Source: Fervidobacterium sp.
GTDB lineage: Bacteria; Thermotogota; Thermotogae; Thermotogales; Fervidobacteriaceae
Direction of reading: 5' to 3'
Length of the DNA stretch: 64,000 bases
NCBI GenBank assembly: GCA_026419195.1
Contig: JANZZV010000007.1
Coordinates: forward strand, 29,078-93,077
Each line of letters opens with the position of its first letter. Positions within the stretch are counted from its first letter, which is position 1. The position numbers were made by a program, and so were the translations under genes. The notes beneath the pieces were generated by a model that was not told the origin of the DNA, searched no databases, and worked only from the letters and a program-made list of their open reading frames with translations. Of this stretch, positions 53,560 to 61,763 are shown piece by piece.

Positions 53560-55362
53560 TTAAAGCTCAAGCTTCCTAAAAGCTTCGATAATCTCTTTAA
53601 AAGACTTTGAAAGATTCTCTATTTCTACTTTTATGTTCACAATGGATTCTTCAAGCTGTTCAACACCACCGTACATTTGTTCGACAGAGTTGTGGGTGGT
53701 TTTTGAGATTTTAATCAACTTTTCCACATTTTGCGTCAATGCTGACGTTACGTTTGAAATCAAGTCAAGAGAATCTCTGACACCAGTTAGATCCTTTATT
53801 ATCTTTTCAGTTACTAAGACTGTATTGGTTACTGTCTTTTCAACACTGTCCAAAGATATTTTAGATTCCTTGGCAAGTGTTCTTGAGGCATTTGAGAGTT
53901 CCATTATCATCTCAGCAATTCTTGAAAGTCCATCCCTGTCTATCATTTGCTTACTTGTCTCTATAGAGGCGTTTATCGCAAGAACGGTTATATTATCAGC
54001 TATTTCCGTTATCTTTTCTGCTAAATTGCCAAGTGTTTCTACAAGGTCTGTAAGTTGTGAATAAGAAGTTGTTATTTTTTCTATGGTGTCTGTAAAGTCT
54101 TTAATTTTTTGAACCGTTACCTCAACTTCTGCTCTGCTTTCTTGAAGATACGCAGCAAATTCTTCGATTGATTTATCAAGCTCTATGGATGCTTTCTCAG
54201 TATTTTCACTCATGGCCATGATTTCCGATGCAGAAGAAGCTGCTGCAACAACATTTTCGGAAATTTTTGACAATTGTATATCTTTGCTGATACTCCTATT
54301 TGTAAGCTGTTTTATCTCACTGAGTATCATTTTCAGCTTTTCTGTTGCGATCCTAATGTTCTCTCCCAAATTCGATATCTCATCGTCAGTTTTAAAACTT
54401 AGCTCCAAATTTAAATTTCCCTCGGAAATTTTATGAACCTCTGAAACTAAATGCTGTAACCTTTTTTCGAAGTTTTTCGCGATTTTTCTACTCAAATAGA
54501 TGGAAAGGATTAGTAACGCTAAGCTTACCGATACAGTGATTACAGTGTTCACCTGAATATGTCTATGGAGGCTTTTTGCATCGATCTTCCTGTAAAAGGC
54601 TGCAAAAACATCTCCGTTGTAATCTTTTATAGGAAAAGATATATAAACATATCCACCTTTCATAAATTTTATTATTTTGCCTTCAAGAATTCTCTTTTCG
54701 TCGAACAGTGTGGTGAAGTCTTCCATGTCTTGACGGGATTTATTCACTAAATCTACTTTATTTTTGTTTTCATCAAAAAAGAGTTTTATTATTACATCAC
54801 CAGAAAATTTTTGTGCGAAAGTTTTCTCAATTTTGACATTCGCTTCAACGCTTCCTATGTATTTTTTCTCAACTATTACAGGTACTATGTATCTTATCAT
54901 AGCTCCCATCGCACCTACGGATATTGAGTAAACGGGCTGCTTAGTTTCTTTTACCCTTATTATGTCTTTCCTATAGCCTTTTAGATCGTCTCCGTATTTC
55001 TCCAAGTTAGATGTTCTTAGAAAAGATACCACATTTTCATCGTGAAAGTGGATCTGATAGATTCCGGAATCTTTATAAATTTCAGCATAAGACATTACAT
55101 ACTCTATAAGTTTTTGTCTGTCCTTTTTCTCGAAAGCTTCTAAAATGTTTTTGTCTTTCAATAAAGTTTTTACTACTATTTCTGCTTTTTCTTGTTCAAG
55201 CAACACCTTAGATTCAAAGTCACTTTTCAGTTCATTTTCCAGGAAATTCATCCAGTTAACCATGGTAAATTGGTGAATTGTTAAATTCATAAATAAAAGC
55301 AAAGTCACAACAATGACTATTAACAACGGATAGAAAAAAACCAAGACGGTTCTTATTTTCAT
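53560..55362 (-). CDS. Methyl-accepting chemotaxis-type receptor with diverged signalling tip
   Basis: A 600-residue receptor: membrane helix (about 5-28), external sensor region of about 250 residues with a Cache-like pattern (YAEIYKDSGIYQIHFHD, VYSISVGAMGAMIRYIVP), second helix, HAMP segment, then a cytoplasmic coiled coil. The tip reads DNITVLAINASIETSKQMID and RDGLSRIAEMIMELS, aligning without gaps to the normal QTNLLALNAAIEAARAGE..GRGFAVVADEVR block but with most contact residues changed (Arg to Lys, Phe to Leu, the last Glu/Arg to Met). ATG 55362 is used, eight bases after GGGGG. It probably signals only to the CheW/CheA of this operon. Confidence 0.88.
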   Translation of the reverse strand: MKIRTVLVFFYPLLIVIVVTLLLFMNLTIHQFTMVNWMNFLENELKSDFESKVLLEQEKAEIVVKTLLKDKNILEAFEKKDRQKLIEYVMSYAEIYKDSGIYQIHFHDENVVSFLRTSNLEKYGDDLKGYRKDIIRVKETKQPVYSISVGAMGAMIRYIVPVIVEKKYIGSVEANVKIEKTFAQKFSGDVIIKLFFDENKNKVDLVNKSRQDMEDFTTLFDEKRILEGKIIKFMKGGYVYISFPIKDYNGDVFAAFYRKIDAKSLHRHIQVNTVITVSVSLALLILSIYLSRKIAKNFEKRLQHLVSEVHKISEGNLNLELSFKTDDEISNLGENIRIATEKLKMILSEIKQLTNRSISKDIQLSKISENVVAAASSASEIMAMSENTEKASIELDKSIEEFAAYLQESRAEVEVTVQKIKDFTDTIEKITTSYSQLTDLVETLGNLAEKITEIADNITVLAINASIETSKQMIDRDGLSRIAEMIMELSNASRTLAKESKISLDSVEKTVTNTVLVTEKIIKDLTGVRDSLDLISNVTSALTQNVEKLIKISKTTHNSVEQMYGGVEQLEESIVNIKVEIENLSKSFKEIIEAFRKLEL

Positions 55363-55385
55363 CCAGCTCGCCCCCTTTTGTAATT

Positions 55386-55997
55386 TCAACCCCTCCATAT
55401 TAATCTTAACCTGTCTTTCAGAAATTCAACCGTGTAAACGTTTTTAAATCCGTGTTTCAGCGCTTTTTCCATCATTGTTTCTGCATTTTTAAAGGATGCT
55501 ACAATTACAGCATCTACTTGGATCAAGGTGTTTAGTGACAAAATTGGTATTCCCTCAATCTTTTTACCTATTTTTTCATTGTCTTCATCAAGAAAGGCTA
55601 CCAAATTGAATTTTTCTTTGTTGGCAAGTAATGTAAAAATCATTTTACCAACAACACCGGCACCATATATACATATGTCTCTTTTTCCAACAAGTTTTAG
55701 AAAGATATCTTGGAATTTGGTCTCAATATCCTTGTATAAATTTGATATTTCAGAAAGATAAGCTAAACGGAGGTAGTTCAGCTTGATTATACCTTGTGAA
55801 GTTAATTTGTATTTCCCTCTTTCCTTTTTCACTAATTCTTCATTTAAGAAGTCTCTCAGATATTTGTTAACAAGCGAAGGAACAATACCTGCCTTTAGTG
55901 CAATCTCGCTGTGCGATGTCAAACCTTCTGACAATGCTTGCAATATCATCATCTGTCTGAAAAGGGGCGAATATTCAAAGAATTCAAATCCTTCCAT
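55386..55997 (-). CDS. Winged-helix protein fused to a Rossmann-like domain
   Basis: This 203-residue protein has a winged helix at 15-75 (LQALSEGLTSHSEIALKAGI, VPSLVNKYLRDFL) and, after a helix, a Rossmann-like domain starting ICIYGAGVVGKMIFTLL with FLDEDNEKIGKKIEGIPILS. That second part resembles the nucleotide-binding domains of sugar-nucleotide-modifying or CoA-binding proteins. It may be a regulator that senses a nucleotide-type ligand. It lies between the two receptor genes, with 19 bases to one and 23 to the other, so it belongs to the operon. The ATG is preceded by GTGGTGAT. Confidence 0.78.
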   Translation of the reverse strand: MEGFEFFEYSPLFRQMMILQALSEGLTSHSEIALKAGIVPSLVNKYLRDFLNEELVKKERGKYKLTSQGIIKLNYLRLAYLSEISNLYKDIETKFQDIFLKLVGKRDICIYGAGVVGKMIFTLLANKEKFNLVAFLDEDNEKIGKKIEGIPILSLNTLIQVDAVIVASFKNAETMMEKALKHGFKNVYTVEFLKDRLRLIWRG

Positions 55998-56016
55998 CGT
56001 TTATCACCACTCAGAT

Positions 56017-57270
56017 TTAGAATTTTATCCCTTTAAACATATTACCGAATTTTTCTATTTCCAATTTTATCCCATTAACAGCTTCTTCAAGCTGTTCAAC
56101 ACCTGCGTAAAGTTGTTCAACAGATTCGTGAGTAGCCCTTGAGATTTTTGATAACCTTTCTGTATTTTGCGTTGATGCCTGTGTTATTTGATTTATAAGG
56201 CCAAGAGATTCTCTGACTTGGTTCAAATCTTTTGATATCTTCTCGGTTACAAATACCGTTGATGCTACAACCTTTTCCACATCTTTTAAAGAATTCTTGG
56301 ATTCTTTCGCGAGTGAACGTGTTGAATTTGAAAGTTCCATGATCATTTCTGCAATCCGTGATAAACCCTCTCTATCAATGCTCTCCTTACTTGTTTCTAT
56401 AGATGCATTAATCGCAAGCACAGTAATATTGTCAGAAACTTCAGTTATCTTTTCGACAAAACCAGTTATTGACTCTACTAGTTTTGTGAGTTCAGTGACG
56501 GAGTGTGTTATTTCTTCAATTGTGTTCGTAAAATCTTTCAATTTGTACAAAGTAGTTTCAATCTCTGCTCTACTTTCCTCAAAGTATGCGGCGAATTCTT
56601 CTACTGCTTTGTCTAACTCTAGGGATGCCATTTCTGTGTTTTGGGCCAATGATTTAATTTCAGCAGTTGAAGAAGCAGTTGAAACTATGTTTTCTGAAAC
56701 GTTCCTCAATAAATTGTTCGTTGCTAAGTATTGTCTCTTAGTTGGTTTGAGAAGTAGTTCGCCAAAAAAGTAGCCAATTGCGAGAGAAGATATTATAGAA
56801 ATTGGTAAAAATAAGCTAAGAATTGTTGAATTTATCTTTTTTAGCCCCTTGAAGAGATCGTCTTCTGTTGCCGCGTGGGCAAGGTATTTTTCTCCATCGT
56901 AGGTAAATGCTATGTATCTTTTTATATTTTGATATACATAAGAATATATACCTTCCTTTTTTTCTTTCATATACTCAAAGAGTCCAGGTACTGAAGTTTT
57001 GGCATCTATACCGATTTTCGACGAATCAGTATGTTGAACGGTTATTCCCTCATTGTCCAATACGTAGTAATATCCGAAATGAGGTTTTCCAGTGAACAAA
57101 AAGTCATAATTTTTTAACTTCGCAAACGATTTTATCTCACTTAGAAAGCTTGTTAGCGCAATGTCCTCAATTATATTAGCCACATGTGGCATTAAAAATA
57201 AGAGTAATGTTCCAATACTTCCAAATATAAGCGCTGCAATAATGAATGCATATTTCAGATTCAACTTCAC
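56017..57270 (-). CDS. Second methyl-accepting-type receptor with the same diverged tip
   Basis: A 417-residue receptor: two membrane helices (about 8-32 and 151-172) flanking a small external domain of about 115 residues (single-Cache-like: FGYYYVLDNEGITVQHTDSS), followed directly by a coiled coil without a clear HAMP. The tip DNITVLAINASIETSKESID and REGLSRIAEMIMELS is nearly identical to that of the other receptor in this operon. The GTG start follows GGGGGAG by seven bases. The absence of HAMP and the shared tip suggest the two receptors form mixed arrays. Confidence 0.87.
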   Translation of the reverse strand: MKLNLKYAFIIAALIFGSIGTLLLFLMPHVANIIEDIALTSFLSEIKSFAKLKNYDFLFTGKPHFGYYYVLDNEGITVQHTDSSKIGIDAKTSVPGLFEYMKEKKEGIYSYVYQNIKRYIAFTYDGEKYLAHAATEDDLFKGLKKINSTILSLFLPISIISSLAIGYFFGELLLKPTKRQYLATNNLLRNVSENIVSTASSTAEIKSLAQNTEMASLELDKAVEEFAAYFEESRAEIETTLYKLKDFTNTIEEITHSVTELTKLVESITGFVEKITEVSDNITVLAINASIETSKESIDREGLSRIAEMIMELSNSTRSLAKESKNSLKDVEKVVASTVFVTEKISKDLNQVRESLGLINQITQASTQNTERLSKISRATHESVEQLYAGVEQLEEAVNGIKLEIEKFGNMFKGIKF

Positions 57271-57296
57271 AAATATCTCCCCCTTTTTGTTGACTG

Positions 57297-58604
57297 TTAT
57301 AATTTCTCCATAATTTCACCAAGTGTTTCACCGTTCCACTCGACTATAGAACATTCAAATTCGAGTTTGAGGTTATCAAAATTTACTAAAATTTCTTTTA
57401 TCTTTTCTATGCTCTCTTGTTTTTGAAGTTCTGCTCTTTGTTTATTCGAACCAAGCAAAATGCATACAAATTGGTCTGAGCTTAGTCTTGCTGATAAATC
57501 TGGTACCTTTTTACTAAAATAATTTCCGATTTCCCTTAGCAAACGATTTGTGAACATTTCACCATGTGCTGCGCTTATATCTTTTAGATTCTTCAATTTT
57601 ACCTTTGCAAAAGTCAACGGTATGTTATTCCGCTTAGCAAAATCTAAAGCATACATTACCTTTGCTCTGAAAGCGGTTTCGTTGTAAAGCCCCGTTACTT
57701 CGTCAATTTCTTTACCAGCGGAAAGATTTTTATAATCGTTCAACAGCGTGAAAAGTACGCCAAGCGGTGTGTTTATCATCGAGAGTATTTGTTGCGTTAC
57801 CTCGATAATATGCGGCTCTTCTATGATTATGAAACCTACGGGGGCATCTTTTTGGTAGATTATTTCTATCATGAATTTATCCGAAAGCTTTCGCTTGCCA
57901 TCAAAATAAGTTTCAACATGCGAATAATATTTTACCCCAGTGAAATTTGAGACAACTGAATAGACCTCTTCTGGAGCAGCTGGTTCCTTTGAGAAGCTGT
58001 ATAGTCTTAGCTCTGAAAGCACGGAAACTCCAATGTATAAACTTTTGTATTCAAACAATTCGCTGAATAGTTCATGAAGTTTTCTTAGTACAAGTTCCTC
58101 ATCGTAAATAAATTCAGAATAACTTATGATCTCACGAACTAAAGTTGATTCCTTCAAACTTTCTTCTATTATATCCACGAGCTCACCATACGGTTCGAGA
58201 TGAATCTTATATATTTCTCTCGACCACTCAATATTAAATGGTTGGTTTATAAAGTTCAATATCGTTCTTTCTATTTCGTCTTGTGGAGCAGTTTTCTTTA
58301 AAAACAAGTCAACTCCGCTCTTTTTTGCCCAGAAAGGATTCACAGTCTCTTCTGCACCAGTTAGCATAAGTACTCCGACATTTCGAGCAGCTCTGTAGCT
58401 TCTTATAAACCTTGTGAAGTGTATACCATTCAACTTTGGCATTACATAGTCAACTATAACAATATCTGGCAAAAACGAAAAAAATTTGTTTATTCCATCA
58501 AGACCGTCTTTGGCTACTTCTACACTGTGGCCTTTAGCTTCTATAAAGTTTTGGAGAAAATTCCGCCATACGGTTGAATCATCTATTACAAGTACTTTTT
58601 TCAT
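57297..58604 (-). CDS. Response regulator with degenerate GGDEF domain
   Basis: A 435-residue protein. Residues 1-120 are a full receiver domain with the acidic pair DD (8-9), phosphoacceptor Asp52 in VDYVMP, Thr82 and Lys103. A middle region (about 150-285) resembles a GAF or PAS sensor. The C-terminal part starts IDEVTGLYNETAF like a GGDEF domain, but where the catalytic GGDEF should be it reads SSDQF (375-379), and no RxxD I-site lies upstream. It should neither make nor bind c-di-GMP in the usual way. It is the likely phosphorylation target of the CheA encoded two genes upstream. Confidence 0.87.
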   Translation of the reverse strand: MKKVLVIDDSTVWRNFLQNFIEAKGHSVEVAKDGLDGINKFFSFLPDIVIVDYVMPKLNGIHFTRFIRSYRAARNVGVLMLTGAEETVNPFWAKKSGVDLFLKKTAPQDEIERTILNFINQPFNIEWSREIYKIHLEPYGELVDIIEESLKESTLVREIISYSEFIYDEELVLRKLHELFSELFEYKSLYIGVSVLSELRLYSFSKEPAAPEEVYSVVSNFTGVKYYSHVETYFDGKRKLSDKFMIEIIYQKDAPVGFIIIEEPHIIEVTQQILSMINTPLGVLFTLLNDYKNLSAGKEIDEVTGLYNETAFRAKVMYALDFAKRNNIPLTFAKVKLKNLKDISAAHGEMFTNRLLREIGNYFSKKVPDLSARLSSDQFVCILLGSNKQRAELQKQESIEKIKEILVNFDNLKLEFECSIVEWNGETLGEIMEKL

Positions 58605-58626
58605 ATAGTATCCCCCCGAACTTTTT

Positions 58627-59190
58627 TCAAATTTTATGCCTAAGTTTTGTATTTAAATTCTTTATTACATCGATTATCTCTTCTATTTCAAGTTTTTCAT
58701 ATCGCATATCTAGCTCTTTTGAAATATTCTCAGGTAAGTATGGAAATCTTGGTGATTTTTCAATAATAAATCTAACACCTTTATCTTTTAAGATCTTTGC
58801 ATATTCCCTTCCATCATCACCAAGCCCGCCAAGTACTATTATTGTTGTATTATTGCTTCCGTACTTGACGAGTGACTGAAATAACTTAGATATGGAAGGA
58901 TGTACAGTTTTTTCACTTTCAACAGAATTTACAATGTTTTCAGAAAGAAAGATTAAATCCTTTCCACCTTCAGGTAAATAAATTCCGGGTTTCAGTTCCG
59001 TTGGTTTTTGAACTACGATCACGTTATGACCGGTTTCTAAGATTATGTGGTTTGCAAACGTTTCCATAGCACTTCCAGTAAAATGAATACAAACTATGAT
59101 AGGTATGTTCAAAACCATGTCTATTTTAACTATGCGAATTGCCACATTAGGACTTCCTGCTGAACCCACTACAATTACTTTATTCAACAT
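58627..59190 (-). CDS. CheB-like methylesterase domain protein lacking the catalytic serine
   Basis: A 187-residue protein with the CheB esterase fold and no receiver domain. Three landmarks can be aligned: VGSAGSPNVAI at the site of IGAStGG, where the catalytic Ser is replaced by Ala11 (ungapped alignment); VCIHFTGSAM with the catalytic His36; and GGLGDDGREYA with the catalytic Asp126. With one of the three lost it is probably inactive as a methylesterase, though neighbouring Ser10 or Ser13 might substitute. ATG 59190 lies five bases after GGAG. Its place between the CheA-type kinase and the response regulator suggests a binding or scaffold role. Confidence 0.8.
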   Translation of the reverse strand: MLNKVIVVGSAGSPNVAIRIVKIDMVLNIPIIVCIHFTGSAMETFANHIILETGHNVIVVQKPTELKPGIYLPEGGKDLIFLSENIVNSVESEKTVHPSISKLFQSLVKYGSNNTTIIVLGGLGDDGREYAKILKDKGVRFIIEKSPRFPYLPENISKELDMRYEKLEIEEIIDVIKNLNTKLRHKI

Positions 59191-59220
59191 TATCACTCCA
59201 TATTATTGTTTTTAAACTTG

Positions 59221-60990
59221 TTAATCTGAAACATAAACTCCGGAAACCAATTTTTCAATCAACTTAAGTAATCTTTCAGGTGTTTCGTCTTTAGATATAT
59301 ATGCATCAGCGCCAACTTCCATGCCCTTGGATAGTTGTTCATGGGACAGTGTGCTGAACAATATTACAGGTATGTTTGGCATTATTTTTTTAATTTGTCT
59401 TGTGGTTTCAAATCCATCTATGTCTGGCATTTCCACATCGCATACAACCACATCCGGCTTTTTTTCTATAAGTTTTATAGCCTCCATCCCATTTTTTGCT
59501 TCGATAACTTCGTAACCAAAAGTCCTCAACAGCTTGGAGACAACATTTCTTGTTACAAAAGAGTCGTCGACCAATAGTACGCTTCTTTTTTCCACCTTCT
59601 TCCTTTCGTACTGAACAAAATTCTCCACATCGATGACAGGCAAAGGGTATACGTATACATTTTTCACAAAGCCTTTGATAGATGGATACTTTTCTCCACT
59701 AATTTGTCCATCAAATGTTCCAACAATGTTATCTATAAGCACAGCTTTGTAGTTTTTTGTTATAACACCGAATCTTGGTTGAGTCGAACTATAAATGATG
59801 TCACAGAATTTATCTTTGTATTTTACCATTCCATCAAATATCTGAGCCTTTGAGATTATTTCAATTATGTCGGATGTACTGATACAAAACTGTTGTCCAT
59901 CACCTTCAACTACGAGGACACGCACTAAGAAAGACTTAACAGGAAAATGTATTACGAATTTTGTCCCTTTTCCTGGTTCCGTCACAAGTTCTACATCACC
60001 ACCTCGTGCAGTAGCGAAACTCTTAACTGCATCTAATCCCACACCTCTGCCAGATGTGGTATCAACATTATCTTTTGTAGAAAATCCAGGAACAAAGATA
60101 ATCTCCTCAGGCCTCATATAACCTAAGTTCATTTCAGCTGCTTTTTTCCTGACTTTCTCAAAATCAATACCTTGTCCGTCATCTTCTACTTCAAGATAGA
60201 TTTCGTTGTTCATAATATAACTTCTTATAGTTATATTACCAATTTCCGATTTTCCCAAATCTTTTCGAATCTCTGGTTTCTCTATACCATGTGCAATTGA
60301 ATTTCTGACAAGGTGTACAAGCATATCAATAAGTGATTGGGAATCCTTTTTCTCTACCATTTCATCTCCAACTTTTACATGAAGTTTAACTTTCTTCTTA
60401 GCCAGAGTTGCTTCTTGTATCACGAGTGTATCAAAGTTCGAAAGTAGCGTCCTCAGTTTCACATAGTACATTTCTTGCATCGTAGAGGTTAGTTTGCTCT
60501 TTATAATCCTGATATTACGTAACGCGCTTCTGATATCGTTTCGCATCAGACTATTTTCAACAGTAAGAACTGTAGAGAGAAATTCTTGGATAAATTCAGG
60601 TGATACCATTTGAACGCTGTAAGGTAATACTACACTTTCCATTTCTTTTTTACCTTCGAGCTTTGCTATAATCTCTTTTACTTCTTCCTCCGAAATGTCG
60701 CTGCTTCTCTCCGAGATACTTGGAAGTACTGAGAGCAATTTAGCGAGAAACTCTTCGGAAAGTTCATATTCTCCGGTAGAGTAATTCCTAAAATAATCTT
60801 CCATCTTGTGAAAAAGTTCTTTGTACCCTACAAGTCCTACCAAACTTGCAGAACCTTTAATTGTATGAAAAATCCTGTAAATTTCGTTAATTAGACTTCC
60901 CTGTTTGGTTTGTAGAAAAGATTTTATTAGCTCAATTGATTCTTGACCTTTTTCTTTGAGTTCTTGGAAAAATATTTCAAGAAAATCCAT
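59221..60990 (-). CDS. CheA-type histidine kinase with C-terminal receiver domain
   Basis: A 589-residue kinase. An N-terminal phosphotransfer domain contains FHTIKGSASLVG with phosphorylated His42. The catalytic domain has the N-box HLVRNSIAHGIE, G1 EDDGQGID, VPGFSTKD and G2 GRGVGLDAVK. A CheW-like domain follows, then a receiver (about 465-589) with DD, phosphoacceptor Asp518 in VCDVEMP and Lys in YISKDE. This CheA-receiver hybrid resembles FrzE/WspE-type kinases of non-motility chemosensory systems. All catalytic residues look intact, unlike its partner CheB-like protein. Confidence 0.92.
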   Translation of the reverse strand: MDFLEIFFQELKEKGQESIELIKSFLQTKQGSLINEIYRIFHTIKGSASLVGLVGYKELFHKMEDYFRNYSTGEYELSEEFLAKLLSVLPSISERSSDISEEEVKEIIAKLEGKKEMESVVLPYSVQMVSPEFIQEFLSTVLTVENSLMRNDIRSALRNIRIIKSKLTSTMQEMYYVKLRTLLSNFDTLVIQEATLAKKKVKLHVKVGDEMVEKKDSQSLIDMLVHLVRNSIAHGIEKPEIRKDLGKSEIGNITIRSYIMNNEIYLEVEDDGQGIDFEKVRKKAAEMNLGYMRPEEIIFVPGFSTKDNVDTTSGRGVGLDAVKSFATARGGDVELVTEPGKGTKFVIHFPVKSFLVRVLVVEGDGQQFCISTSDIIEIISKAQIFDGMVKYKDKFCDIIYSSTQPRFGVITKNYKAVLIDNIVGTFDGQISGEKYPSIKGFVKNVYVYPLPVIDVENFVQYERKKVEKRSVLLVDDSFVTRNVVSKLLRTFGYEVIEAKNGMEAIKLIEKKPDVVVCDVEMPDIDGFETTRQIKKIMPNIPVILFSTLSHEQLSKGMEVGADAYISKDETPERLLKLIEKLVSGVYVSD

Positions 60991-61008
60991 AATCTCACTC
61001 CCAAAGAT

Positions 61009-61758
61009 TTATTCTATCATTTCATACGTACCACTATCTGTCTCAACAAGTTTTTTACCAGACTGTTCGTGTACAAGTATTTTTCCAGAAGAGAGTCGAA
61101 CTTTGCTAGTTTGATATGCTTCGGTTTCTAAAACCACGACAAAACGTCCACTATCTATCATCTTAACAGGTATTATTCCCTTGTAATCCACAAAACCGTC
61201 CACACCGTGGAATTTGTACGGTGTAACTAAATCAGATTGAAGAATAGTCTTTACAGATTCTTTCCTTACAGCATACTTTTCCCCTATAATCAAAAAGTTA
61301 GGTATTTCTTCTTTACCTCTGGTTTTTGGTGAATCCTTCTCTGAGGTTACAATCTCTGCATCAAGAGGCATTTTTACATAGTGGATATTGTAAACGTAAT
61401 AAATCTCCCCTGAAAGCTGAATAATGCCTGTATATTCCGAAATAGATTCAAGCCCTGATCCATGTGAAATTTCGACGGTTGGTGATATTTGAATAGTTTC
61501 TGCTTCAACTTCTTCTATTATCCTTGTAACCCCGAATGCGTATTTTGGTAATATGAGAAAGTATTTCAAAATTGGATTTGTAACTTTTGAATGTGTAACA
61601 ACGGGGTATAGGTACTCTCCATATTTTGAAAAACCAATAAGCTCGCTTTGATTTGGGCCAGGATAAAACTTCGTACTGATTCCTAATACTTCACTTTTTA
61701 GAATTGCTATGTTAACCTTTCCCGCTTGATGTTCTATCTCACAGGTATAAAACCTCAT
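61009..61758 (-). CDS. Tandem CheW-like coupling protein
   Basis: A 249-residue protein that seems to hold two CheW-type folds. The first (about 1-130) has YFLILPKYAFGVTRIIEEVE and TGIIQLSGEIYYVYNI, following the CheW pattern of hydrophobic strands and a GVI-L-G block. The second (about 150-249) has FLIIGEKYAVRKESVKTIL and DGFVDYKGIIPVKMI. Sequence is very divergent. CheW proteins link receptors to CheA. It lies directly between the CheR and CheA genes. ATG 61758 is chosen; GTG 61767 overlaps the preceding stop. Confidence 0.68.
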   Translation of the reverse strand: MRFYTCEIEHQAGKVNIAILKSEVLGISTKFYPGPNQSELIGFSKYGEYLYPVVTHSKVTNPILKYFLILPKYAFGVTRIIEEVEAETIQISPTVEISHGSGLESISEYTGIIQLSGEIYYVYNIHYVKMPLDAEIVTSEKDSPKTRGKEEIPNFLIIGEKYAVRKESVKTILQSDLVTPYKFHGVDGFVDYKGIIPVKMIDSGRFVVVLETEAYQTSKVRLSSGKILVHEQSGKKLVETDSGTYEMIE

Positions 61759-61763
61759 ATTGC

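Noticed and set aside
53633-54436. Long plus-strand open frames within the receptor genes
   Set aside because: They are antisense to conserved coiled-coil coding sequence and have no ribosome sites.
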